Positions 50,365 through 59,180 of a DNA stretch of 64,000 nucleotides are shown in pieces; positions within the stretch are counted from its first letter, which is position 1; every line of letters begins with the position of its first letter. The notes below the pieces were generated by a model. That model saw only the letters and a program-made list of their open reading frames with translations. It ran no database searches and was not told where the DNA came from. The position numbers and the translations under genes were made by a program. Location: assembly GCF_006716115.1 (NCBI RefSeq), contig NZ_VFOO01000001.1, positions 62,001-126,000 of the forward strand, in the 5' to 3' direction. The DNA is from Subtercola boreus. GTDB taxonomy: Bacteria > Actinomycetota > Actinomycetes > Actinomycetales > Microbacteriaceae.

Positions 50365-51606
50365 TCACTCCTTCGTGATGGTGTCGGCGCTGCCCGCGCC
50401 GCTGGCCGAGGTGCTGTCGGCATCGCTGCCATCGCCGACCCCGGAGCGGTTCGTGCCATCGCGCCCTGTCGCCACCAGCGTAGCGACGATGGCCACCAGC
50501 AGCGCTGCCGTCCAGATCTCGGCGGAGGGCAGCAGCGCGCTCGCCGCGATCGCCACGCCGGCGAGCGGGATGATCGTGTTGGCCACTGCCGTGGCCGCGG
50601 GTCGCACGGCGGTCAGCCAGACCGCCAGCACGAAGACGGCGACGGGAACGGTGAGCGTGGCGGCAGCCTCGACGGACGAGAGTTCGGTCTCGCCCCCGTG
50701 GAAGTCGACCAGCACCTCGATGCCCGCCGACATCGCCGCTGCCGCCGCGAAGATCACATAGTGGGCATAGCCCAGCGTCAGCGATTGGCGGAGCGTTCCG
50801 AACCGGCTGTGTAGGGGGGTCGCGAAGTAGAGCCACCACATCGCCGCGACGATCAGGAGCGAGCAGACCGCGAGTGCCACCAGGGAGACGATGTGCTCCG
50901 TGTCCTTCAGCGAGTCGATGATGGCGTTGGCCGAGCCGAGCAGGCCTTCGCCGAGCACGACGAGGGTGAACAGTCCGAAGCGCTCGGCGATGTGGTGGTT
51001 GTGGAAGGGCGTGACCTGGCGGTGTTCCGCCCAGATCGGCACGCAGACCTCGGCGACGGCCAGCACGACGAAACTGATCACCCCGGTCTCCTCGGGCAGC
51101 AGCAGTCTGAGCAGCCAGGCCGCCTGGACGAGGGTGATGCCAGCGGCGTAGCGGAGAGCCGTGCGCCGGTACTCCGGCGAGTTCACTGCAGCGCGGAGCC
51201 ACTGGCTCACCATCGCGAGCCGCATGATGACGTATCCCCACGTCACCGCCGTGAAGTCGCTGTGCACCATAGCCGCCTCGACGCCGGCGGCCAGCACGAG
51301 CACACCGGCCATCTGCGCGATCGTCGTGACCCGGTAGAGCCAGTCGTCGTTGTCGAAGGCGGTCGCGAACCACGTGAAGTTCATCCACGCCCACCAGATG
51401 GCGAAGAACACCATCAGGTACGCACCGACCCCGACGGCCACGTGCTGTTCGGACTCGAGGTGGTGCAGGGTCTGGGCGGCGAGCGAGACGGCGACGACGA
51501 ACACCAGGTCGAAGAAGAGCTCGAGCGTCGAGGCGACGCGGTGCGGTTCGTGCTTGTCGCGGGGCCGCACGGGCCGGAGGTCGAGCCGGCTCAGGATGCT
51601 CGTCAC
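50365..51606 (-). CDS. LtrA family membrane protein
   Basis: 413 residues with about 12 hydrophobic segments. The start HEPHRVASTLELFFDLVFVV is the signature of the low-temperature-requirement protein A family, and AERFGLFTLVVLGEGLLG is its second conserved block. The molecular role of LtrA is not known. The start is GTG 51606 after GGGAGAC. A Ser/Asp/Ala-rich tail follows the last helix. Confidence 0.87.
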   Translation of the reverse strand: MTSILSRLDLRPVRPRDKHEPHRVASTLELFFDLVFVVAVSLAAQTLHHLESEQHVAVGVGAYLMVFFAIWWAWMNFTWFATAFDNDDWLYRVTTIAQMAGVLVLAAGVEAAMVHSDFTAVTWGYVIMRLAMVSQWLRAAVNSPEYRRTALRYAAGITLVQAAWLLRLLLPEETGVISFVVLAVAEVCVPIWAEHRQVTPFHNHHIAERFGLFTLVVLGEGLLGSANAIIDSLKDTEHIVSLVALAVCSLLIVAAMWWLYFATPLHSRFGTLRQSLTLGYAHYVIFAAAAAMSAGIEVLVDFHGGETELSSVEAAATLTVPVAVFVLAVWLTAVRPAATAVANTIIPLAGVAIAASALLPSAEIWTAALLVAIVATLVATGRDGTNRSGVGDGSDADSTSASGAGSADTITKE

Positions 51607-51618
51607 GAACGTCTCCCG

Positions 51619-52026
51619 TCAGCCGACGAGCTCGGCTTCGACCGCGGCCCGGAGCGCCGCCGGGATCGGCACCGGACGCTGGGTTTCGCGCCCGACGAAG
51701 ACGTGCACGAACTCGCCGGTCGCCACCAGGACACCGTCGCTCTGCCGGAACATCTCGAGCGCCCACGCGATGCTCGTCGTTCCCACCCTGCCGGCGCGGA
51801 GCGTCACGTCGATCGTGTCGGGGAAGGCGGCCGGCTCGATGAACCGGCACGACGACGAGACGCAGAACGCCAGCGTGTCGGAGGTCTCGATGTCGAAGTG
51901 GCCGCCGGTGACGAGCCAGGTGGTGATCGTGGTGTCCATCGCGGTGTAGTAGACCGTGTTGTTCAGGTGGCCGAAGACGTCGTTGTCGTTCCAGCGGGTG
52001 GCGAAGGGGCGGCGGATGCTGTTCAC
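51619..52026 (-). CDS. Acyl-CoA thioesterase, hotdog fold
   Basis: 135 residues, 4HBT type: RWNDNDVFGHLNNTVYYTAM carries the catalytic Asp and the HLNN loop. CRFIEPAAFPDTIDVTLRAG continues the fold. It hydrolyses acyl-CoA thioesters and is in the same run as an acyl-CoA synthetase, so the two may act on related acyl groups. GTG at 52026 lies six nt after a TAGAGT box. Confidence 0.86.
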   Translation of the reverse strand: MNSIRRPFATRWNDNDVFGHLNNTVYYTAMDTTITTWLVTGGHFDIETSDTLAFCVSSSCRFIEPAAFPDTIDVTLRAGRVGTTSIAWALEMFRQSDGVLVATGEFVHVFVGRETQRPVPIPAALRAAVEAELVG

Positions 52027-52032
52027 GTCGAA

Positions 52033-52038
52033 ACTCTA
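52033..52038 (-). promoter_or_regulatory. -10 box TAGAGT, internal promoter predicted
   Basis: Minus-strand hexamer six nt before the thioesterase GTG at 52026, overlapping the last codon and stop of the DUF202 gene. It may start a second transcript for the distal three genes. Confidence 0.5.
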
Positions 52039-52398
52039 CCCGGCGGCCGCGATCACGTAGCCGAGCGCGACGATCCCGGCCAGCAGGGCGGCCCCGGCGA
52101 CGACGGCCGGCAGCACCGCGCCGGGCAGCTGCGCCGGCGATGGCGCGGTCAGCACTCTGTGCACGTGCCGGTGCCGGATGCCGGACTGCACGAACACGAA
52201 CAGTCCGAGCAGTGCCCCGGCGACCCCGAGCCCGATGCCCCACCAGCCAGCCTCCGGGGCGATGATCCGCGCGCCGACCAGCGACCCTGCCATGAGGGCG
52301 AGCCCGGTGCGCTGCCAGGAGAGGGCGGTGCGTTCGACCTGGAGCCCGTCGTCGAACCGCGCGCGGGCTGGTCCTTCGGACGGGGTGCTGCCGGTCAT
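52036..52398 (-). CDS. DUF202 membrane protein (short)
   Basis: 120 residues from ATG 52398. RFDDGLQVERTALSWQRTGL is the DUF202 signature (ERTxLxWxRT), followed by three hydrophobic segments. It is the partner of the YidH-like protein encoded just upstream; such pairs are common. A near-copy of its start region (GCCGGTCATCCGCCCGC) occurs 42 bp upstream in another frame and is not used. Function unknown. Confidence 0.85.
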   Translation of the reverse strand: MTGSTPSEGPARARFDDGLQVERTALSWQRTGLALMAGSLVGARIIAPEAGWWGIGLGVAGALLGLFVFVQSGIRHRHVHRVLTAPSPAQLPGAVLPAVVAGAALLAGIVALGYVIAAAG

Positions 52399-52456
52399 CC
52401 GCCCGCCGCCGTCTCGTGGCTCGAAGAAGGGTTGCCGGTCATCCGCCCGCCCGCGT

Positions 52457-52909
52457 TCACCGGAGCGCGTACCCGAGCAGCAGCAGAACACCGACCACGC
52501 TGACCACGGCGGCGAGCGGCGCGGTCAGCACCGACCCCGGCAGGGCGCGGCCGAGACGCATCGCCTGTTCGACGCGCGCCCAGCCGAACCACGCCTGGAG
52601 GGGTGCGAGGATGCCGGCCACGACCAGCACGAGGGAGGCGGCGAGCCGGAGACCGGGTTGGAGGGGCAGGTCGAGGGCTTCGAGGGCGACGCCGCCCGCG
52701 ATCAGGGCCAGCGAGGTGCGGATCCAGGCGAGGAAGGTGCGTTCGTTGGCCAGGGTGAACCGTGGGTCGGGTTCCGATCCCCGCCCGAAAACCCGACGCG
52801 GGAAGCGGCCGCGGGCTCGATCGGGATGCTCCCGGGGGGTGTCGCGTCCGGTCACCGTGCCGTCGCCGGTCACCCGGCCCTCGCCGGTCACCCGGCCCTC
52901 GCCGCTCAC
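52457..52909 (-). CDS. YidH-like DUF202 membrane protein
   Basis: 150 residues. FTLANERTFLAWIRTSLALI is the DUF202/YidH signature; three membrane segments follow (about 65-150). The N-terminus consists of VTGEGRVTGEGRVTGDGTVT-type repeats coded by 15-bp units, another repeat expansion at a gene end. The ATG overlaps the stop of the acyl-CoA synthetase gene (ATGA). Confidence 0.86.
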   Translation of the reverse strand: MSGEGRVTGEGRVTGDGTVTGRDTPREHPDRARGRFPRRVFGRGSEPDPRFTLANERTFLAWIRTSLALIAGGVALEALDLPLQPGLRLAASLVLVVAGILAPLQAWFGWARVEQAMRLGRALPGSVLTAPLAAVVSVVGVLLLLGYALR

Positions 52910-54657
52910 CGCCTCGTCACACCGTCGAGCAGCCCGGCGAAATCCTCTTCGCGGAACTCGCCGGGGCGCCGCTCGCCCGCGCGGTCCGCCTCGTCTTCGA
53001 GCTGCCGCAGGTCGACGCGGCGGATCTTGCCCGAGATCGTCTTCGGCAGCTCGGCGAACTCGATCCGGCGCACGCGCATGTACGACGGCATGGTCGAGGC
53101 GGCGTGCACGAACAGCGCGCGGGCGGTGTCGGCATCCGGCAGCCAGCCGTCGGCGAGCACGATGTACGCCTTCGGTGTGGTGAGCCTGGTCGCATGGGGG
53201 GCCGGCACGACCGCAGCCTCGACGACCGCCGGATGCTCGATCAGCAGGCTTTCGACCTCGAATGGTGACACCTTGTAGTCCGAGGACTTGAAGACGTCGT
53301 CGGTGCGCCCGATGTAGGTGATGTTGCCCTTGTCGTCGCGGGAGGCGACATCTCCTGTGTGGTAGTAGCCGCCGAGGGTCACTTCCTCGTTCCGCTCGGG
53401 GTCGTCGAGGTAGCGGGTCATCAGCGTGAACGGATGCTGGGCGAGGTCGAGGCAGAGCTCGCCCTCGTCGGCGAGCTCGCCGGAGACCGGGTCGACGAGC
53501 ACGACGGGAACGCCGGGCAGCGGGCGCCCCATCGAGCCGGGCTTCACCGGGCTGCCGGGGGTGTTCGCGACGGAGGCGGTCATCTCGGTCTGCCCGTAGC
53601 CGTCACGGATGGTGAGCCCCCAGCGCGACTCGATCCGGCTGATCACCTCGGGGTTCAGAGGCTCGCCCGCGGAGAGCGCTTCGCGGAGCGCACGGGGCTT
53701 CCGGGCATCCGGTGCCTGGATGAGCATGCGCCAGACGGTCGGCGGTGCGCAGAACGTCGTGACCCCGGCCCGGTCGAGCTCGGCGACCAGTTTCACCGCG
53801 TCGAACCGCGCGTAGTTGTAGACGAAGACGGTGGCCTCGGCGATCCACGGGGCGAAGATGAGGCTCCAGGCGTGCTTCGCCCAGCCCGGTGAACTGATCG
53901 CGAGGTGAACGTCGCCCGGCCGCATCCCGACCCAGTACATGGTGCTGAGATGGCCCACCGGGTACGACGTCTGCGTGTGTTCGACCATCTTCGGCTTGCT
54001 GGTGGTGCCGGAGGTGAAGTAGACGAGCAGAGGATCTCCGGAGGCGGGTTCCGCGCGCTCGAAGTCGGCGGGGGCGGATGTCGCGGCGGCGGTGCCGGCG
54101 AGGGCGTCGCGGTAGTCCGCCCAGCCCTCGGGGATGGCACCGTCGCCGGCCCCGATCGCGATGCGCGTATACGAGCCGTCGACTCCGTCGAACTTGCCGG
54201 CATCCGACGCATTCGTCAGCACGTGCACGATCCGCCCGCGCGCGATCCGGTCGACGAGTTCGCTCGGGCCGAGGGCCGTCGCGCCCGGCACGATGACGGC
54301 GCCGAGCTTGCTGAGGGCGAGCACGCTCTCCCAGAGCTCGACCTGGTTGCCGAGCATCACCATGACCCGGTCGCCCTGCTTCACGCCCCGGCCGGCCAGC
54401 CAGGCGGCGACGCGGTCGGAGCGCTCGGACAGTTCGGCGAAGCTGTAGACGGCCTCGCTGCCGTCCTCCTCGACGATCCAGAGGGCCGGCCTGTCGTTGC
54501 CCCGGGCGATGACGTCGAACCATTCTGTCGCCCAGTTGAACGTGGGCCCGATCTCGGGCCAGCGGAACTCGGCAACAGCGCGGTCGTAGTCGTTCGCGAG
54601 CTCTATCAGCTGGTCTCTCGCGGCGCGGATGTTCCGGGTGTTCCGGGTCTCGCTCAT
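52906..54657 (-). CDS. AMP-binding acyl-CoA synthetase, medium-chain/acetyl type
   Basis: 583 residues, ANL superfamily. YFTSGTTSKPKMVEHTQTSY is the P-loop, DGYGQTEMTASV the A5 motif, YYHTGDVASRDDKGNITYIG holds the A7 Asp, and SDYKVSPFEVESLLIEHPAV and LPKTISGKIRRVDL supply the A8/A10 regions with the catalytic Lys. Short- or medium-chain fatty acids are likely substrates. The ATG follows GAGGAGACG. It heads the six-gene run and is divergent from the histidine kinase gene. Confidence 0.9.
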   Translation of the reverse strand: MSETRNTRNIRAARDQLIELANDYDRAVAEFRWPEIGPTFNWATEWFDVIARGNDRPALWIVEEDGSEAVYSFAELSERSDRVAAWLAGRGVKQGDRVMVMLGNQVELWESVLALSKLGAVIVPGATALGPSELVDRIARGRIVHVLTNASDAGKFDGVDGSYTRIAIGAGDGAIPEGWADYRDALAGTAAATSAPADFERAEPASGDPLLVYFTSGTTSKPKMVEHTQTSYPVGHLSTMYWVGMRPGDVHLAISSPGWAKHAWSLIFAPWIAEATVFVYNYARFDAVKLVAELDRAGVTTFCAPPTVWRMLIQAPDARKPRALREALSAGEPLNPEVISRIESRWGLTIRDGYGQTEMTASVANTPGSPVKPGSMGRPLPGVPVVLVDPVSGELADEGELCLDLAQHPFTLMTRYLDDPERNEEVTLGGYYHTGDVASRDDKGNITYIGRTDDVFKSSDYKVSPFEVESLLIEHPAVVEAAVVPAPHATRLTTPKAYIVLADGWLPDADTARALFVHAASTMPSYMRVRRIEFAELPKTISGKIRRVDLRQLEDEADRAGERRPGEFREEDFAGLLDGVTRR

Positions 54658-54800
54658 GGCGTCGTCTCCTCAGAGGTACGAAAGTGTGGCGGCAGAGGGG
54701 CAGAGCCCCGCCTGTGGAGCAACACCCGGCCAGCCCCAGTGTACGACTCCCCGTGTCACGCTCCGCCTGCAGAGGGATGCCCCCCGGCCCGGGTGCTTGC

Positions 54801-54806
54801 TACCGT
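54801..54806 (+). promoter_or_regulatory. -10 box TACCGT, leaderless start predicted
   Basis: Six nt before the ATG at 54813. Confidence 0.55.
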
Positions 54807-54812
54807 GGCCGC

Positions 54813-56189
54813 ATGGCTCCAACCACCGAGAGTTCCCTCCCCTGGCAGCGACCCCGTCCGCTCCCGCGGGCCCTTCGGCGGGATGCGCTCCTGGCCGGTC
54901 TGCTGGTTCTGGCCACGGCGGCCAGCGCCTTCCTCTACTCGTCGATCGTCACGGCGCCGCCTGCAGCCTGGTGGGTCACGGTGCTCTGGGCGATCGTGAT
55001 CGCCGGATCCCTCGCCCTTCGCCGGAGGTTCCCCGCCGTCGTGGCCGTCGTCGTGTCGGCTGCCTTCGTCGTGGGCCAGTTGCTGTCGGTGCCCGAGGTG
55101 CTGTTCAGCAACATCTGCCTGTTCATCGCCATCTACTCGCTCGGGGCGTGGGGTCGCAGTCGCAGGGTCGCCACGACCGTGCGAGTGGTGATCATCGTGG
55201 GTATGTTCCTCTGGTTGTTCGCCTTCCTGCTGGTGAGTGCGACGGCTCCGACCGCTTTCTCGATGGGCGGCCACGGGATGCTCGATCCCTTCGTCGCTCT
55301 CGCGGCGTTCCAGGTGCTGCAGAACCTGCTCTACTTCGCCGCGGCCTACTATTTCGGCAACAGTGCGTGGACCTCGGCACTCGCACGGCACCAGTTGGAG
55401 ACGCGCACGCGCGAACTGCAGGCCGAACGGGAGATCAGCCAGGCGCAGGCTGTCATTCTCGAACGGGTGCGCATCGCCCGGGAGCTCCACGACGTCGTCG
55501 CTCACCACGTGTCGGTGATGGGCGTGCAGGCGGGAGCGGCCCGGCGTGTGCTCGCCACAGTGCGGGGCGAGCACGCCGGGGATCCGGCGCAGCTGGCGAA
55601 AGCCACTGCCGCCGTCGCCGCCATCGAACAGAATGCGAGGCAGGCGGTGGATGACCTGCACCAGTTGCTCGGAGCCCTGCGCCAGCCCGGGGCGGGCGTC
55701 TCCACCCCGGGCAACGACGCCAGCACGCACGGCGTCGAGCAGCTCCCGGCTCTCATCGACCAGACCCGCCTGGCCGGCCTGGTGGTCGACTTCTCGGTCA
55801 TCGGCAGCCCGCGAGCCCTCTCGCCCGCCACGAGCCTGAACGTCTACCGCATCGCGCAGGAGGCCCTGACGAACAGCCGGAAGCACGCGGGTGCCGCGGT
55901 ACGGGTGGATGCCCGGCTGCGCTATCTCGACAACGCGGTCGAGATCGAGGTGAGCGATGACGGGCGCGGCTCCGGTCGCGCGCAGGTCGACGGGGAACGT
56001 GCCGGTCTAGGACTCGTCGGGATGCGTGAACGGGTCGATGCCGCTGGAGGCATATTGGAGGTCGGACCCAAAGCCCGCGGGGGATATGTCGTCCGGGCGC
56101 GACTGCCGCTCGCGCCCGAAGACGCTGACGCGCCGGAAGACACCGACGCGCCGGAAGACACTGACGCGCCAAGTGAGGTGCACGCGTGA
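54813..56189 (+). CDS. Sensor histidine kinase, NarL-type
   Basis: 458 residues. Four to five membrane segments occupy residues 25-185, with no large extracellular domain, so the signal is probably sensed in the membrane. A HisKA_3 dimerisation domain has ARELHDVVAHHVS with phospho-acceptor His226, and the ATPase domain has LNVYRIAQEALTNSRKHAGA and GLGLVGMRERVDAAGG. The C-terminus ends in APEDTD repeats. The stop overlaps the GTG of the response regulator. This type, next to a NatAB-like exporter, often responds to envelope stress or antibiotics. Confidence 0.9.
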   Translation: MAPTTESSLPWQRPRPLPRALRRDALLAGLLVLATAASAFLYSSIVTAPPAAWWVTVLWAIVIAGSLALRRRFPAVVAVVVSAAFVVGQLLSVPEVLFSNICLFIAIYSLGAWGRSRRVATTVRVVIIVGMFLWLFAFLLVSATAPTAFSMGGHGMLDPFVALAAFQVLQNLLYFAAAYYFGNSAWTSALARHQLETRTRELQAEREISQAQAVILERVRIARELHDVVAHHVSVMGVQAGAARRVLATVRGEHAGDPAQLAKATAAVAAIEQNARQAVDDLHQLLGALRQPGAGVSTPGNDASTHGVEQLPALIDQTRLAGLVVDFSVIGSPRALSPATSLNVYRIAQEALTNSRKHAGAAVRVDARLRYLDNAVEIEVSDDGRGSGRAQVDGERAGLGLVGMRERVDAAGGILEVGPKARGGYVVRARLPLAPEDADAPEDTDAPEDTDAPSEVHA

Positions 56190-56914
56190 TCGGTGGGACG
56201 GGCATCCAGAACCCGGCGGAGGCCACGCCGACCGCACCGATCCGCGTGTTACTCGTCGACGACCAGCATCTCGTGCGGGTCGGGCTCCGGATGATCCTTG
56301 AGACCGAGGAGGGCATCGACGTGGTGGGCGAGGCCTCAGACGGAGCCAGCGCGGTGGCGCTCGCGGCCGAGCTGTCGCCCCAGGTGATCTGCATGGATGT
56401 GCAGATGCCGGGCATGGACGGTCTCGAGGCGACCCGGCGGATCGTGGCGAGCGGCTCGTCGGCGGGCATCCTGGTGCTGACGACCTTCAACCGGGACGAC
56501 TATCTCTTCGACGCACTCAAAGCGGGCGCCAGTGGCTTCGTGCTGAAGAACGCGACGCCCGAGAGCATCGTCGAGGCGGTGCAGGTGATCGCGCGCGGAG
56601 AGGCGCTGCTCTCGCCCGACGTGACCCGCACCGTGATCGAGCACCTCGTGAGCGGCACGGAGCGCCCGGTCGGGCGACCGGCCCCGGTACCGGAGCTCAC
56701 CGACCTCACCGACCGGGAACGGGAGGTGCTCGGCCTGCTCGCCGCCGGACGCTCGAACGCCGAGATCGCGCGCGAGCTGTACCTCGGTGAGGCGACGGTG
56801 AAGACGCACGTTTCGAAGATCCTCGCGAAGCTGGGGCTCCGCGACCGCATCCAGGCCGTGGTCTTCGGTTACGAGAACGGGATCGTCGTGCCCGGGATTC
56901 AGCCTCCCGGCTGA
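56186..56914 (+). CDS. Response regulator, NarL/LuxR type
   Basis: 242 residues from GTG 56186, which overlaps the kinase stop. The receiver domain (IRVLLVDDQHLVRVG) has phospho-acceptor Asp71 in ICMDVQMPGMDGLEAT, Thr in VLTTFNRDD and Lys in VLKNATPES. The LuxR helix-turn-helix is LTDREREVLGLLAAGRSNAE through ATVKTHVSKILAKLGLRDR. Likely target: the ABC transporter genes that follow. Confidence 0.91.
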   Translation: MIGGTGIQNPAEATPTAPIRVLLVDDQHLVRVGLRMILETEEGIDVVGEASDGASAVALAAELSPQVICMDVQMPGMDGLEATRRIVASGSSAGILVLTTFNRDDYLFDALKAGASGFVLKNATPESIVEAVQVIARGEALLSPDVTRTVIEHLVSGTERPVGRPAPVPELTDLTDREREVLGLLAAGRSNAEIARELYLGEATVKTHVSKILAKLGLRDRIQAVVFGYENGIVVPGIQPPG

Positions 56915-56993
56915 GAGCAGCCCGCCTCGCGGTTGATGCGCGCCGCCGGCGACCTTCGTAGCGTGGAAGCATCACCCACGGAATGGAGACAGC

Positions 56994-57917
56994 ATGCTCG
57001 AAGTCGCGAATGTGTCCAGGTCGTTCGGGGGCCGCCGGGCCCTCGACGATGTCAGCTTCACGGTCGGCGACGGCCGGATGACCGGGTTCGTCGGCGGCAA
57101 CGGGGCCGGCAAGACGACCACCATGCGGATCATCCTCGGAGTGCTCTCGAGTGACGCCGGATCGGTCTCGCTGGACGGCCGCGCCCTCACCCCGGCTGAC
57201 CGCGCGCTCTTCGGCTACATGCCCGAGGAACGCGGGCTCTACCCGAAGATGAAGGTCGCCGAGCAGATCGTCTACCTCGGCCGGTTGCACGGAATGTCCC
57301 GTGCCGCGGCCAGCTCGAACACCGAACGACTGCTGCAGAGCCTGTCGCTGACCGAACGGGCCGACGACACCGTCGAGAGCCTCTCGCTCGGCAACCAGCA
57401 GCGCGCCCAGATCGCCGCAGCACTGGTGCACGACCCCGAGGTGCTCGTGCTCGACGAGCCGTTCTCGGGGCTCGACCCGATCGCGGTCGAGTCGGTGCAG
57501 GGCGTGCTCACCGAGTACGCCTCCCGCGGGGTGCCCGTGCTCTTCTCCTCGCACCAGCTCGACATCGTCGAGCGCATCTGCGACGACCTGGTGGTGATCG
57601 CGGGCGGCTCGATCCGGGCGAGCGGGTCGAAGACCGAGCTGCAGGCCGAGCACGGCGGTTCGCGCTACGAGATCGAGCTGTCGGTCGACGCCGGCTGGCT
57701 GCGCGACGTCGACGGGGTCACCGTGGTCGACTTCGACGGCGGGTACGCGCTCTTCGAGGTGAACGGTGCCGCCGCGACATCCGGAGCGGAGGCCGCCGCC
57801 GACGCCGACGCCGTCGCGCAGGGCGTGCTGGCCGAAGCCCTCCGCCGGGGACACGTGCGCCGCTTCGCCCCCGAACATCTCTCCCTCACCCAGATCTTCA
57901 AGGAGGTCGTCCGATGA
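56994..57917 (+). CDS. ABC exporter ATPase, NatA-like
   Basis: 307 residues. Walker A GGNGAGKTTTMR, signature LSLGNQQR (LSxGNxQ as in NatA/CcmA-type exporters), Walker B LVLDEP and switch SSHQLD are all present; a DUF4162-type tail follows with an Ala-rich insertion. TAGCGT (56957-56962) and GGAGAC precede the ATG. The stop overlaps the permease start. Probably controlled by the upstream two-component pair. Confidence 0.9.
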   Translation: MLEVANVSRSFGGRRALDDVSFTVGDGRMTGFVGGNGAGKTTTMRIILGVLSSDAGSVSLDGRALTPADRALFGYMPEERGLYPKMKVAEQIVYLGRLHGMSRAAASSNTERLLQSLSLTERADDTVESLSLGNQQRAQIAAALVHDPEVLVLDEPFSGLDPIAVESVQGVLTEYASRGVPVLFSSHQLDIVERICDDLVVIAGGSIRASGSKTELQAEHGGSRYEIELSVDAGWLRDVDGVTVVDFDGGYALFEVNGAAATSGAEAAADADAVAQGVLAEALRRGHVRRFAPEHLSLTQIFKEVVR

Positions 57918-59074
57918 CCGCACCACGATCGACCACGCCCGGTTCGTCCGCGCCCGGGTCGGCCGCACCACGCTCGACACCGCGATTCAGCCAGAGCGTC
58001 CGGCTCGTCGCCCAGCGCGAGATGTCCATGCGGCTCCGCAGCAAGGCGTTCCTGATCTCCACGGGCATCCTGATGTTCGCTGTGCTGGCGTCCGTCGTGA
58101 TCGGCGGTCTCGTCGGCGGCATGAGTTCTGCTCCCAAGGTCAGCGTCGTCGAGGGATCCAGCGTCGCCACAACCGTGCAGGCGATCGATGGTCTCGACGT
58201 GCGGGTCGCTCCATCGACGGATGCCGCGGAGGCACTCGTGCGCGACGGCACGGTCGACGCGGCCGTTCTCGGCGCAGACACGGGGTCGGCGGCATCCGGA
58301 GCCTCACCCTTCACGGTCGTCGCGCTCGACACGGCCCCGGCCGGAGTGGTGCAGGCGCTCAGCATCGCGCCGACCGTGCAGCTGCTGGAGCCGAGCGACC
58401 AGAATCCCCTGATCGTCTACTTCGTCGCGCTGGCGTTCGGGCTCGTCTTCTTCATGTCGGCGATCACCTTCGGCAGCACCATCGCGCAGAGCGTCGTCGA
58501 GGAGAAGCAGACCAGGGTCGTCGAGATCCTGCTGTCGACCATCTCCGCCCGAGCTCTGCTCGCCGGCAAGGTGCTCGGCAACAGCCTGCTCGCGTTCGGG
58601 CAGATCTCGGCCATCGCCGTGCTCGCGGGGATCGGACTGCTCGTCACCGGCCAGACCGCCCTGCTCGGGAGCCTCGGGCCGTCGATCATCTGGTTCGTGG
58701 TGTTCTTCGTCTTCGGCTTCGTGCTGCTCGCCTCGCTCTACGCGGCGACCGCGGCGCTCGTCTCCCGGCAGGAGGACATCGGATCGGTGACCTCGCCGGT
58801 GATGATGCTCGTGATGATCCCCTACTTCCTGGTGATCTTCTTCAACGACAACCCGGTGGTGCTCGGCATCATGTCGTACGTGCCGTTCTCGGCGCCGGTC
58901 GGGATGCCCATGCGGCTGTTCCTCGGCACGGCCGAGTGGTGGGAGCCGCTTCTCGCCCTCGTGGTGCTGGTCGTCGTGACGGCCGGGGTGATCGCGCTGG
59001 GTTCGCGGATCTACGCGAACTCGCTGCTCCGCACCGGAGCCCGGGTGAAGCTTGCGGACGCGCTCCGCGGCTGA
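57914..59074 (+). CDS. ABC-2 type permease, NatB-like
   Basis: 386 residues. One N-terminal membrane helix (residues about 45-70), an extracellular domain of about 110 residues, and five C-terminal helices from about residue 175, the ABC-2 NatB layout. [20 protein letters not shown] is the cytoplasmic coupling helix typical of this family. It forms an efflux pump with the preceding ATPase. The stop codon lies in the first unit of the 27-bp array. Confidence 0.88.
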   Translation: MTAPRSTTPGSSAPGSAAPRSTPRFSQSVRLVAQREMSMRLRSKAFLISTGILMFAVLASVVIGGLVGGMSSAPKVSVVEGSSVATTVQAIDGLDVRVAPSTDAAEALVRDGTVDAAVLGADTGSAASGASPFTVVALDTAPAGVVQALSIAPTVQLLEPSDQNPLIVYFVALAFGLVFFMSAITFGSTIAQSVVEEKQTRVVEILLSTISARALLAGKVLGNSLLAFGQISAIAVLAGIGLLVTGQTALLGSLGPSIIWFVVFFVFGFVLLASLYAATAALVSRQEDIGSVTSPVMMLVMIPYFLVIFFNDNPVVLGIMSYVPFSAPVGMPMRLFLGTAEWWEPLLALVVLVVVTAGVIALGSRIYANSLLRTGARVKLADALRG

Positions 59075-59180
59075 CCCAGCGCGCGCGGCTCGCGCGTCGG
59101 ACCCAGTGCGCGCGGCTCGCGCGGCCGACCCAGTGCGCGCGGCTCGCGCGGCCGACGCACCGTGCGCGGCTCGCGCGTCA
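59073..59180. repeat. 27-bp tandem array filling a convergent gap
   Basis: GACCCAG-headed units start at 59073, 59100 and 59127, with a fourth variant at 59154. The array starts in the permease stop codon and ends in the stop of the opposite gene. In the permease frame it would encode nine-residue repeats of DPVRAARAA. Confidence 0.8.

Noticed and set aside
52395-52592. Alternative start MTGNPSSSHE for the short DUF202 gene
   Set aside because: It is in another frame and stops after 15 codons; the similar sequence is a local direct repeat.
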